Shown here: positions 11,494-22,832 of the stretch, piece by piece
Position numbering within the stretch: position 1 is the first letter of the stretch
How the letters are laid out: the number at the start of each line of letters is the position of its first letter
Source: Jaapia argillacea MUCL 33604
Taxonomy: Eukaryota > Basidiomycota > Agaricomycetes > Jaapiales > Jaapiaceae
Direction: 5' to 3'
Length of the DNA: 64,000 nucleotides
Assembly: GCA_000697665.1 (NCBI GenBank)
Contig: KL197719.1
Coordinates: forward strand, 120,682-184,681
The notes under the pieces: model-generated
Database searches by the model: none
The model's input: the letters and a program-made list of their open reading frames with translations, nothing else
What the model was told of the DNA's origin: nothing
Made by a program: the position numbers and the translations under genes

Positions 11494-11892
11494 CGTAAGC
11501 TAGGCGTCAAACGTCGCTGAGGTTTCCAACGCGTCGAGTAAAGGTAATAGGGGCGAGGAAGAGAGGCGACAAGGAAAGGAAATCGAGGAGATTCAAGGAG
11601 ATTAGAGAACCGATTAGCCTTCAAAATGAGTAGAAATTGGCGTCGAAGTCGTTGACGAGCAACTTGAAAGTCCTTGCGAAGTTTGGTGGGAAGTTGACTT
11701 TGCCCTTATTTGTAACTGATGGCTGATTGTCCCTTCAAAGTCGCTCTCACACCCAGCGGTTACAACACTCGTATGGAGGTACTAATTGACGCGAAATCTA
11801 TAGATTTATCGCAAAGAAAACGTTCCCCCAAAACAAAATCTGCCTACGTTGAACCCGGTTGACATCTACCAGATCCTCGCCCTCAAATTGGA

Positions 11893-14315
11893 TTAAATGA
11901 CATATCTGCCAAGAACGAGACTCAGTGCCCAGTAGCCAAATCCACTGGGAGCAGGGTTGCATTTACCTGAACAGAGGACTTTGGTCACCCAAGTCCCTGA
12001 ACTCCTCCTTCCTCGTATCATCAATACCCTCTCTCTCACAAAGCTCAACCTTCAGCTTGTTCAGTCGATGGTAATTCCACATGGAGAAGGTCGTCAATAT
12101 GATCCTTGAAAAATTTCATGCCGTCAAGGGGGGTAGGCTGAAAAGTAGGGAGACAAACATACGAAAGGCTCAACCATCCCATGATGGTGCCGTGTCCCAC
12201 ATGGAAACGGGGAGGGTTGAAATAAATGAACGAGGAGCAAATTCTGATTCACGGCGTTAATTCAGGACATGCTAAACCCGGAGGATACCCACTCACCCTC
12301 CAAGATTTCCGATTCCAATTACCATAGCGATGACAACACCTCTCTTCATGTCTCCTCCTGCATTACCTCCTGCCCAGGCAAGGTTAACAGCAACGGTGGG
12401 AAATACGCCCATCGCCGCCAATATTGCTCCAACATAGGCCTTCCCGGGCGAGACTTCCGTGTACAACACGATATAACCAATCAAGGACACAAAAGCGCTG
12501 CCAACAATGAACGGCCCGCGCAGGTGATAATGATCTGAAGCAAAACCGACGACAATCGTAAAGATGCACCCGACGACGAAGGGAGGAATTGTAAGGAGTT
12601 GAGCTTGAGCAGCCGTGTACCCCAGATTGTTGACGATGGTTGGTGTGAATAAGGAGATGGCATAGACGGGGATGAGAACACTTGGAAGAACCGTTGTAAG
12701 TAGATCTTGGAAAAGAACCTGATGTCCGTTACATACCCAATGTAAATCCCAATTTGGAGATATGTTTTATAGTCTTGGACCGCCTGCCAGAAGAACTTAA
12801 TGTCAAAATGAGTGGCCAAGTCTTGGCCTTCTTTCAACATTTGTATAACTCGCTCGCGTTCCGGTTCCGTGAGGAACTTAGCTGTCTGTGGGTACTGTGA
12901 AGAGCATCAGGTAGGTCCATGGGGTGCTCCGTTGGCGGAGAATACCACGAACGTCGTGCATGTAGATGTAAGCCAGTCCGGCAACCACCACCGTCGCTGG
13001 GGCTGAAATCAGAAGGGATGCGGTCAAGAATGAAGATGAACCCCACCAATGCCTTCGAGACAAAACTACAAGAAATCAGTCGGCCGAACCACAAATCATT
13101 AGCTACACACTCACAATCCACTGCCACCCATGTAAACCACCGACGCTACGATGTCTTAATTTGATGTCCATGGGAGTACCAGAATCACTCACCCCTCCAT
13201 TTTCTCAATTGCGAAACTGGAAGACTTTGAGCAAGAAGACAACATTTATCGTGAAAAATGGGGACGTACGCCAGGATGCCTCCGAACGCACCTGTCCCGA
13301 ACCTGTTAGCTGAATATGCCGTGACTCACAACCGTAACCATACCTGCAATTGTCGCTGCCGAGAAAAATATTGCAACACGAGAAGGTTGGTTTGCTCTCG
13401 GATACCAGAGAGATAGATAGTAAGTGACGCCTTAAAACGAGTGTCAAATAAGCACGATTGATTCGCTACAAGCCGTGGACTGACCAGGAAAAAGGCCGCC
13501 CTCAGCAAGGCCTAAGAAGAAGCGAGCACTGATGCCGAATAATGGTTGAGTTGAAAGCCCTCAATCCCCGCTGTTGACGCGACTCACACAAGAAGAGCAC
13601 CATAGCTGTTTACTAGACACATCAAGGTCATAACGAGGCCCCAAGCTATCATAATGCATGGTACTAGTTGAGCCAGGGCAGTCAGTCATAGATTGAACAG
13701 GAAACATCCAATGTACTCACTCCAGACTGAGGGTTTCACCAGTTTCAACACGATATTACTGGAGAAAGTTCAGAGAATGGCCCATATCAAGGGGAAACCG
13801 ACGATACCCACGAAGGGACTTCTGCCAAACTATATGGGATCTAGTAAATTGGTCAAGCCAATAGCCACCGCTTACAACTAGAGTGGAACACACGAAAAAT
13901 AGGGCTGCGGCAATGTTGTATTTCAAACCCACAAGCGCGAGGTCCTTCGTCATCCCAGCTACTTTCGCATTGCCTGCTAGGATGTGAGCAATGAGGCCTT
14001 TAGCTTGGATGACAGGCATTTACCTATGTTACTCCGGTCGCTGAATACGCACAATTTGACCATCAGTTCCAGCAGTTCAAAGCTAACTGGTAGTACTCAC
14101 AGAAAAGATAACAGATAGAGTAGTGAGACGAATGGCAATAAATGCCAATCCAGCTTCCTTAGCAATCGTCTGTCCTCGACTGGACTGAACTTCGACAACG
14201 AACCCTCCTTCTGTTCTTCTTGATAAACGACGACCTTCTCGTTCTCCAAACTTGAGTGGGAACCGGTCATGGTGTTGAGGATGGCAGTGGGTTGGAGAAG
14301 GAATCCTTCTTCCAT
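11893..14315 (-). CDS. MFS anion:cation symporter, Dal5/Tna1-like permease, 18 exons
   Basis: Eighteen exons with continuous phase give 507 residues, the normal size for this 12-TM family (allantoate, nicotinate, pantothenate and biotin permeases). The exons run 14101-14315, 14024-14040, 13876-13973, 13812-13840, 13721-13758, 13588-13663, 13485-13528, 13344-13430, 13270-13291, 13193-13216, 13115-13145, 13047-13065, 12953-13002, 12737-12894, 12297-12680, 12163-12243, 11967-12104 and 11893-11905. Family marks are LDRSNIGNAKVAGM after TM1, LGLAEGGLFPG, GWQWIFCLEGI, and NLAWAGGN in the C-terminal half. Nine exons are shorter than 50 bp, the smallest being 13 and 17 bp. The ATG at 14315 is the first that leads into the frame. 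A second Met 15 codons later is an alternative start. Substrate cannot be told from sequence. A plasma-membrane proton symporter is the family norm. Confidence 0.9.
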
Positions 14316-14639
14316 TGCCAGATTTCCATTGAAACTCACATACCGTAACGTTATCTAAGAAATTTTGTGTTAGCGTATCAGTGACAGCACGGTGTGGCTT
14401 ATGGCGCTCTCTTCGTGTGATACGGAAGGAAGTGGGCCATGGGTGAATGTTTGACAAGGAAGAGCGTAAGAACCGTAAGAAGCGAAGTTTTGTTGGTGAT
14501 ATTGGCCCCACGGTTACGAAGAGAAGCACCCGAGATTGTTCCTGGATTCACACCAAGTCGACAACGCGGGGCCCCGCACGATAGCTTGGCCTGGGGACTA
14601 GTTTACATCGTAGGAATCAGTATACATGGCTTAGCAACA
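14316..14639. other. Intergenic between TOP3 and the permease
   Basis: This 324-bp stretch must hold the permease promoter and the TOP3 3' end. No distinct motif is recognised. Confidence 0.4.
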
Positions 14640-17600
14640 TCAATACTCATCAGCCGCCGCAAGGTTGGTCTTTCTCTTCCCTCTCTTCGCGGAAGTGCCC
14701 CTCGTACCGCCTCCACGTTTTGACCCTCGGGATTTCGTACTAGTATACGAATTCCTTCGGGACGGGGGCTTTGACGCCTGGCCATTTGTACAAGCTACGC
14801 GTTGACATGAGTTTGACGGATCTACACGCCGAGATAACATACAACATACCATTGCTGTAGTGGCCTTCTTCTCCGCACTTGAAACATGCACCGTTCGTTG
14901 GCGTGCTGGCTCCGTTGGCGCTATTCGACCCAAAGCTCCGAGAGCGATTCTCGGAAGGACAAGCTAAGACGTGCGATTTCAATGCCCCCTCGACAGAAAC
15001 ATCTGGAAACACTTACCGCTTTGCCAATGTCCAGATTGCCCACACTAGCAGTTCGAGCCCTCCGTTATATATTTATTTAATTGAAGACAGGGTAAACTCA
15101 CCTTGAAGCACTCGCCCGATGTTTGGTTACTGTTACTCCGAGTGGCATTCAGCTCCCTCCCACCGCGATCAACTTGACCTTGCTCCTCATCATCCCATTC
15201 AAAGAATTTGCATCTTGCCTTCTCCGAATTTGGGCATGACCAAAACCTCCTTCCCTTGTTCTCTCCTTCCTTCACCGTCGTCTTCACTACCGCTGTCAAG
15301 TCACATTGACAACGTCTTTCCTCACTCGCTTTCCGGGCATTCGATTCCTATAGTGGCATAAAACGAATGAGCGGATGGGAACGAGAAGTGATGAACATAC
15401 AGAACGGGAAGAGTACGGTCGCTTGGCAGGAATGATGGGTGCTACACTGCTGCTTCCGGCTGAAGGGCCCTGGGACTCCTCCCATTCAAAGAAGCTACAT
15501 CCTCCATCCTCCCTGTCCTTCCGACAAGCCCAGAACTTCCTCCCTTTGTTAGCCGACTCCTTAGTCGCGGTACGTTGAACGGCTTCACAAGGGCATTGAC
15601 ACTTTACAGTATTTGTCGAAGGAGGGTCTTGCCGCGCGGATGATATGGGGGCTTGACGTGTACGGCTGCGTGGTGGTGGTGGTGGATCATCGAATGCTTC
15701 TAAAGACCGGTTTCAGCGGAGAGACTAGGGAGCAAGAGGGCTTGGTATCACCATCGGACTCAGAGTCACTAGGTTGCCGGCGTGGACGACCTCCGACTCC
15801 GACTCCGCCACCCCGGCCGTTACCTCTGGAAGGAGGGCCGTTACCCCTCGGCTGACCTCTCCCACGACCTCTTCCACGACCACCGCCTCCTGCACCATCC
15901 CCTCCTTCACCGCCGCCACCGCCACCAGCTCCCCGGCCACCTCCACCGCGCCCCCCTCTACCGCGTCCCCCTCCACCACGGCCCCCACCGTTGCCACCCT
16001 CGCCCCCGTCCCCGCCTCCACCTTCACCTGCCCCACCTTCAATTCGCCGCCGAACGTTCTAGGAAAATGTGAAACAATGCAGAACTACCATGTGTAAAAC
16101 CACCTACCGAGACAACCTGATCAAAATCTCTCCTGGCCAATATGAACATCTCCTTATACTCTTCAATACTCTCCTCTAACATCACGTTCTTCGTCTTCAC
16201 TCCTTCACAGACTTGAACCATACTCCGCTCCGTCTAAGTTTCCATTTCTCAGTCAGGCCTTCGACTGGATGAAACAGCGGTGTCGCATAAAAACAGTGAC
16301 GGACCTCTCTTCGAAGTTGGGGTTTACTCAAACTTTTGTCAAACCCAATGGCATTATACCCTTCGATCAGGCCTATCCCGAGGGTTGATGGGACGAGATA
16401 CTTCGTGCTGCCCTCCATTCTTTCAATCACATATTCTCGCTTGATGATGGTGTCAATATGCTGAGCAATAGTGGCGTCTGTCCCTATACAAATCGAGTCC
16501 ACGATGAGCAAGCAATTGTAGGGCCACGGACAAGGAGTGTGGTGAAGAATAACAAACCAATTCCATTCTTATCCATCAATGTGACTAGATCAGCTTCGGT
16601 GAGCAATGTCGGGCTTGTCGTTTGTCCCTCCTTCAGTTCACAGACTGTTGGCATGAACTCTTGCCCCTCAGTAAACTCTGGTAGCTCCTTATCTGACCAT
16701 TTGTCATAGGGATAAACCAGGAGGTAATTCCGCTCAAGGACAACCAAACCTGCAAACCATTGATGAGAATGGAGTCTATTCGAGGAAAACAGGGCATATA
16801 ACAAACCTGTGGCCGAAAACTCCTCCCCACCACATTCGGCATCAACAGTCCTCTGTAATCCCAGCGCGTCCTTGGAACAACATGCCAGAAAACGCCTTGT
16901 GATAAACTCGTATACCTTCTTCTCGTCTCCCGCTAGATTCCCAGCATGTGCGGTGGGATGGATCGGAGGGTGGGCCTTGTCGTCGTTCTTTCCCTTCCTG
17001 GGTTTAGTAAACTGCCCATCCTGAAGTCTATGAAAGATGAATGAAGGGTTTTTTGAGGAAGGGGGGAGACTTTGGAACCTACGAAGTTGCAAATTCACCC
17101 CATGCAGGATCGACAGTTTGTTTCTGAATCAGAGACATAAAGTCGAACTGGTCGTCAAACCGATCTGTTTCCGTACGAGGGTAAGACAAGAACCCTTGTT
17201 GATAAAGTTTCTCTGCAATCTGTCAACGTAGCTTAGCAAATTATCGTTACAATGAACAGTCCGTAAAGGATAGACTCACATCGAGAACTTTCTTTGGCGC
17301 AAGCTTCAGGAGTCTCGAGCCCGCCTTCTGTAGCTCTACAGTCGTTAGAGGTAACGGCTTCCTGGCAATAGCGTCAGTAACGACGAAACTGGCGGAAACG
17401 AGGTTGACTGACCATTTCTTGGTTTCCTTATCGTTCGCCTTCGTAATGCGAGCAACGGGATTGTCAAGAACGGCCTCGTAAAGGGCTAGGGCAACATCAA
17501 AATCGAATATATGCCCTCTCTTCCACGTAAAGGGAGTCTCCTTCCTCTCTCCCTGACGGGAATCAGGATCATCCTGAGAAATCGACATATATATGTGCCA

Positions 17601-18453
17601 AAATGCCTCAGGAACAAACGATTGAACTTGATTATATCGAGCGACGACAAATCCCAATGTTGGGAATTGGCAAGGGCCTAGTACGAGGGTAAGATAATAT
17701 CCACGCCGGAGGGAGCCAACGCGATACCTGACACATACCGTAGGATATCACTCCTTGGAGTTGACCGAATCGTGGCTGCAGAGACATGGTCTGCATACGA
17801 GTGAAAGCTGCCCCAAGGCGCAGATCCAACAATATTCGGGCTTCAACAGCTTCTGCCTGTGCCATGTCCAGGTCAACCGGATGTTGAGCAGCGTGATGGA
17901 TTTGCCTTGCCAGACGTGTCAAAAAGGAGTAGATGGATCATTGGGGAACGGACACACTGGGCAATAATTGCACTGAATCTGGCTCTCTTCACAGTGATGT
18001 TGCGGTTAGCTCTTCGACAGATAGTTGCAATTTCCGCCCCAATATTCTCGCCCTCCCTATCGCAATCCGTCCAGATAATCAGGCTTTGCGATTTCTTAGC
18101 TTCGGCAATTAAATTCTTCTCGATAGGCTTGTTGTCATCCTCAACCTTGGCTTGGATGGGGGCGTCGAACAAGCTGAAAGGATCACAGGAGTGCCACTGC
18201 CGATGGGCATCCGTGAAGTCATGGCTGATAAGGTGTCCTGAGACGGCGGTGACGGTGAAATGAGAGCGTGTTTGTGGATAGTCGAATTCATAGTTCTTGA
18301 TGTATCTGCACGGGGTGTTTCGCTGTACAAACATTTGAGGCGAAGCCATTTCTCGAGGTTCAAAGGACTTACGGTGTCAAATTGTCCTCCAGAGAGGATT
18401 TGAGTAATGGATCGTGCAATAGACGATTTCTCAGCTACGCATAGCACGCGCAT
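14640..18453 (-). CDS. TOP3: DNA topoisomerase III (type IA) with paired GRF and CCHC zinc fingers
   Basis: Sixteen exons with continuous phase give 987 residues, similar to human TOP3A. Toprim motifs are present: VAEKSSIARS at the N-terminus and the acidic metal-binding TDCDREGENIG. The active-site tyrosine is in GFLSYPRTET (Tyr about 333). The core continues through MDKNGIGTDATIAQH to about residue 600. After a Gly/Arg-rich RGG-like segment come two GRF zinc fingers (WACRKDREDGGCSFFEW and WSCPNSEKARCKFFEW) and two CCHC knuckles (CFKCGQSGHWQSAC and CFKCGEEGHYSNAC). The C4 fingers of human TOP3A are not seen. With RecQ and Rmi1, Top3 removes single-strand crossings and dissolves double Holliday junctions. 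Exon 14 is only 28 bp. The start is fixed by the conserved VLCVAEK. Confidence 0.95.
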
Positions 18454-18992
18454 TGGTGGAATACTTGACAAGTGTAAACAGGGCAAATATGGGTGGTATT
18501 GAGGGAAACTCGGAGAGCCGGAGGCCGAGAGTGAAACCGAAGCGTAGGTCAAGATGTTTCGGGGCAGAATGGCTCGGTGTTGCAAAGGTTATGAAGGATG
18601 TGAACACGTGGGAGCATAGGATGGAGAGGCGAAGGTTGATGGAATCAAACAAGATTCTCGAGGCGCGTCGCGTCACGCCAGACTCTGAGAGGCGTGGACG
18701 TGACTTTTTGCCGACCAGTCTAAGTGCATCATCAAGTGACCAGATAGTAGTCTCGTTCCAAGACCCTGATTTATGTACAAGGTATGTACAGTGGATTGGG
18801 GTGCAGATAAGGATACATCCCAGAGAATGGGAGGTCGTTATTTTTGTGGTCAATTCTAAAATTACAAGGTACAGAGTGAGTATCGATCTACAACTACTAA
18901 GCATGATATTTGCAATGAATTGCCTTCCAAGATTTCCAAATTGTAGTAATACACCGCCCAAGAAAATGAAGTGGAAACAGAGCAGTAAGGCC
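18454..18992. other. Intergenic; long open frames on both strands without recognised features
   Basis: A plus-strand frame of 186 codons (18,453-19,013, with a TTG at its left edge) and a minus-strand frame of 176 codons (18,431-18,961) overlap. Neither has a recognisable domain. The region should hold the TOP3 promoter and the 3' end of the monooxygenase gene. Confidence 0.3.
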
Positions 18993-20838
18993 CTAACCGA
19001 CAGAGATGATTGACTCGTGTACGACTACGCCAGCTACGGCGCTACTCCGATGAGTCCCTATCGCTTCTGCTATTGGTCGACCCCACCGAACAAACCACTC
19101 GTCCGTAGCTTCGTTTGCGTCATACGCAAAGATAGGTGAGTACGTCTCCCACTGCTGCATCGTAAGGTCATCGTAATCGCCAGGTTGGCCCGACAGCTTC
19201 TTCGACCACTGCCGGTACAACTCGTCTCGTGCTTCTTGATCGGGTCCATTAACCAGCATGGATGACTGCAGAGTTAAAGTATCTGCTTGCCGGACCATCT
19301 CGCAGCGGTCCTCTCGGATGCTTTGGAATGCTTGCAGCATTCTAGGGATCTGACCGCGACATTGCAGTCGAGAGAAAAGATTGCCTAGAACAGCTGCGTC
19401 CTCGACGACCATGCTGGCTGAGAACATCCCGCAAACTGGCATGGGGTGAACGGCTTCTCCTATACACATCGCTTTGAAGCTTGGATGTGCCCAGTCTTGT
19501 GGAGCGGTGTAGTCACACCATTTCACGCGGCTGACTGATGTCATCAGGTTGATAAACCTTGATATTCTACAAGAAGACGGTCAGACGACGTAGAGCAACC
19601 AAAAAGAAATTACGTACATAGGATCGCCTCCGGCGCACAGCGAGAGGACTTCCGATGGATCTACAGACGACCGCCATTCGTCTTCTCCTGGTGGAACCCC
19701 ATCGCTATCGGGGACATAGACGTGCATGCCACATAATCGCCCAGGAGACTTCTCGATGTGAGTGGCCTCCTCAGACGAAGGCACTGCGAAACTCACTGTG
19801 GGATATACCAAGGCCGTGTGACCAGGACCTGCCCACACAACCATGTCTGACTGTTCGAGAAGGTCAGTAACGTCGATAAAAATGCACAAACAAGGCCTAC
19901 ATCAGATTTGCTCATAAATTCTGTCAGTACAGGGTCTTCTGCGATCGAGGACGCAGGAATATTTCCGCTGAACAAACCGGATTGAGATGTAGCGGAGGTG
20001 AACGTAAAATGTGCACTTACGAATATACGACTGTGCCCATTGACCGTCGATCGTCTTGACCACCGAGGAATGTTTTTCGAACGATACTGGTCTTCCCGTC
20101 CGCCCCAATCAGAATGTCACCGGTTATTGTCTCGCCCGAGGCCAACGTAACGGATGGTGTCTCTGGGTTCACTGAAACGATGGTCGCACCGAGTCTAACC
20201 TTGGCACCGGCCTCCGTGGCAATTTTGTGGAGCCAACCCCATGCCTCGTTATGCTGTCAAAAAGGTAGATGTCAGGTCGAGCACCATTGAAATAGGTCGG
20301 AACATACATTGCTATAGAAATGCTTTCCCCCTGATTCCTCCATGACCAGCTCATCCCATCCATGCACGCCGATCATCTCGCCCGTCTCCCCTGAAAGAAA
20401 GATTCAGAATCCCGCTGTGGACGATTGGGATAGATACTCACATCTGTATATCGGGGACGACTTGGCGATGACACCCACGTCGACCATACTCGCTCCACTG
20501 TCATCCCACTGTGTCAGAATCTTGAAAGCGTTTGGCGCTAGGACAACACCGGAAGTCTATGGAAGTGGGGATGAGCACATCGACCATATGAGAAGCATGA
20601 TGGGATGGGACCTGTTGTTCTCCAATAGATGCTGCCCTCTCAAAAACTTGGACGCGGTGGCCGGCATTCGCGAGGGCAATGGCGCAACATAATCCCGCGG
20701 GCCCTCCGCCGGATATCAGGAAGTCTAAAGGCAAGACAGCTTTGCGACCGTAACAACTGGGCTGTTTGCGAACAAATGAGCATTAAAGTGACGGGTGAGA
20801 CGACGGATTGATTGTCGTACCTTTGAACTGGAAGCCAT
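18993..20838 (-). CDS. FAD-dependent monooxygenase (salicylate hydroxylase/UbiH-like)
   Basis: Eight exons give about 490 residues: 20821-20838, 20612-20761, 20442-20556, 20308-20390, 20021-20253, 19901-19967, 19618-19850 and 18993-19566. The Rossmann motif FLISGGGPAGLCCAIALANA lies near residues 20-39. The second FAD/NADPH motif DG is in ILIGADGKTS. Group A aromatic hydroxylases carry a GD motif binding the FAD ribityl chain; here it reads GEAVHPMP, with Glu in place of Asp. The first exon codes for only six residues. An additional 48-bp intron at the end of YPT (near 19,798) is possible and would keep the frame. Such enzymes insert oxygen into aromatic or polyketide substrates using NAD(P)H; the substrate is not predictable. 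No biosynthetic partner is adjacent except the Dal5-type permease two genes away. Confidence 0.85.
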
Positions 20839-21712
20839 GGTGATGAAAGAAAAATGGGACGAACGATTGATTCTGTCAAGGACATGGCTGCTTCACTCTT
20901 TAAGCAGGTGAGGATAAACCCCGAGATGAAACGCGATCGTTCTTGATCGACAACCTTAATTCCACAAGACAGAGAAGCACGAGAGCGGAGGGTAACCCAA
21001 ACTCGGACAGTCCCGCCTCTCGCGAATCTTATCTATGCGTCCGGACAAAGTGAGCACACGGCGCAGACCTCAATATCCCCGTCGGGAGCCATTTCCTATC
21101 AGCATGGAACACCAGAGAACATAGAGGAGGGCGCAGGAGGGTGCACCCACACAAGGTGGACCTGCTTGAGCAGCGAACATGCGAGTATCAAACATCCTGT
21201 GATCGTCGCAACAGCCCGGTTACAGGCAGACAAAGGGATGAACGTGATATCCTCCCGTGCTGCAGATACGATCGTGTACCTGAGGCTGATGCCACGAAGG
21301 AACATCGGAACGGACCAAGATCTAGCACACAGTTAGACGAATGGGTGTAACTCGTGTCCCACAAAAGCAAAGCCAGAACGCCACCAACAGACCCATCAAT
21401 CAGAATCTATCAGAATAATGCACGAAGACAAGCAGAAACCTGGGTTGAGGAGGCACTTGACCAGAACACATTCAAGAGACCGGAACGCCTCGGATGCTGA
21501 TTGGTATTGGAGAGCCAAAGAAATAAGTGTGGAACTGCCTTTCCCGGAAGTCCTCGCAGGAAGAGGTCACTAACTCCAGCCAACTCCGCGGTTGCAACCG
21601 TGATCTACAGACAGTAGCTTCCGTCAAGGACATAGCCAGAATTGAGAAACGACCGACTCGGAAGAATAATGACTTAACCATTATAGGTCAACACCTCCGA
21701 CTGTGACAATAA
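20839..21712. other. Intergenic, no gene seen
   Basis: About 870 bp with only short open frames. It should hold the monooxygenase promoter next to 20,840. Confidence 0.45.
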
Positions 21713-21830
21713 CCAATACTGCTCACCGAATCAGATTGGTTGGCGACCCCATGATCCATCGTGTATTGATTATGCTCCCGAAGGACGATCGTTGTTGAAA
21801 TCCCCTCGGTCCCCTCAGAGTCAGAGCACT
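21713..21830 (+). repeat. 5' flank shared with kinase-fold copy 1
   Basis: This closely matches the minus strand of 795-905. In copy 1 the segment adjoins the start codon; here it is followed by about 1 kb of additional sequence before the ATG at 22,833. Confidence 0.75.
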
Positions 21831-22143
21831 GTAGGGAGCAAGATTTGCCTCGCCCACTTCCGGACGAAATTCGTTGTCGGCAATGGTAGCCGCACGTGGC
21901 AAATCTCGTCCAGTGTCGGTGCTGTTTCACCATCGTCTCTCCAGGACTCCCGACGTCGAGTAAGCATCGTCAACGAGGGGCCATGTACGTCGAAGCCACG
22001 ACAAGATCTGTTCCGTCTCGTTGTAGCCAGTGGCTCCTGGAAGACAAGGGTCCACCTGACCGACGTGCCGGTGGTCAGGGAGCTATAAGTAACGGGGGAC
22101 CCTCACCGCCGGCTGGAAATGGGCTGGACGCGGCTGCATCGAG

Positions 22144-22560
22144 CTCGTTTCTCCCTACCTCCCTCCTCCCATACCTCCCTCCTCCCATACCTCCCTCCCG
22201 CCCTCACACTTCCCCCTTTCTCCATCCCTTCCCACCTCTCTTTTCCCCCCACCTCCCTTCCCCCCTCCCCACCTATCTGCCTCCCTCACCTCCCCACCTT
22301 CCTCCACCCCTCCCTATCTCCTTGATTTTGTTGCCCATCTCTCTCTCCCCCTCCCCACCTCCCCCTTCCTCTCCAAACCTGTCCCTCTCCTTCTTTGGTT
22401 CTCTACTCTGTCTACTTTTTCCCCTCCTACTTTTCGTTTTCCCACTCCTCTCCTCTCCTCTTTCTCCTGTTTCCCAATCTCTCCCTCTCATTTTCTCTCC
22501 CCTCCTGTACTTTTTCTTGTGCCTTAGATTTGTTTCTGATTTCTTACTTGTGATGTATTT
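22144..22560 (+). repeat. Polypyrimidine tract, about 0.4 kb of C/T-rich DNA
   Basis: The plus strand is almost purely C and T here, built of imperfect CCTCCC, CTCCCTACC and TCTCCC steps. The minus strand is therefore purine-rich. It lies 270-690 bp upstream of kinase-fold copy 2 and is absent from copy 1. A 226-codon open frame through it is a low-complexity artefact. Such tracts can form triplex (H-DNA) structures, and CT-rich DNA is common near fungal transcription starts; either role here is inference. Confidence 0.85.
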
Positions 22561-22832
22561 CCCTCCTTTGCAATAGATCTTGGATTTGAGGAATCAAGTA
22601 TCATACATGGCCATCGGCCGAACTCCACCGAATGACTGTTCACCTTCATACAATACATAGTTTCTCCTCATAGCCGCTGCTCTGTCCTCTTGCTTTCCTC
22701 TCGCTCATCGACTAAGCGCACCTACACGCACCTTGCCCGAGCTTGCCTTCGGCGTCGTCATCGACAAGTGCCCTACCTCTTGCTGAGTTTGCTCATCTGT
22801 GACTGACACAATCCTCTGCCTCACCGCTCGCT

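Noticed and set aside
15725-16097. Overlapping open frames on both strands rich in Thr/Ser/Pro or Val/Glu
   Set aside because: They are shadow frames of the Gly/Arg-rich TOP3 segment, whose frame is fixed by flanking GRF fingers and core domain.
18431-19013. Long overlapping frames on both strands between TOP3 and the monooxygenase
   Set aside because: There is no domain, no splice structure and mutually exclusive strands; the left edge of the plus frame is a TTG, not ATG.
21896-22576. 226-codon open frame rich in Pro/Ser/Leu
   Set aside because: It runs through the polypyrimidine tract, so its length and composition come from low-complexity DNA with few possible stops.
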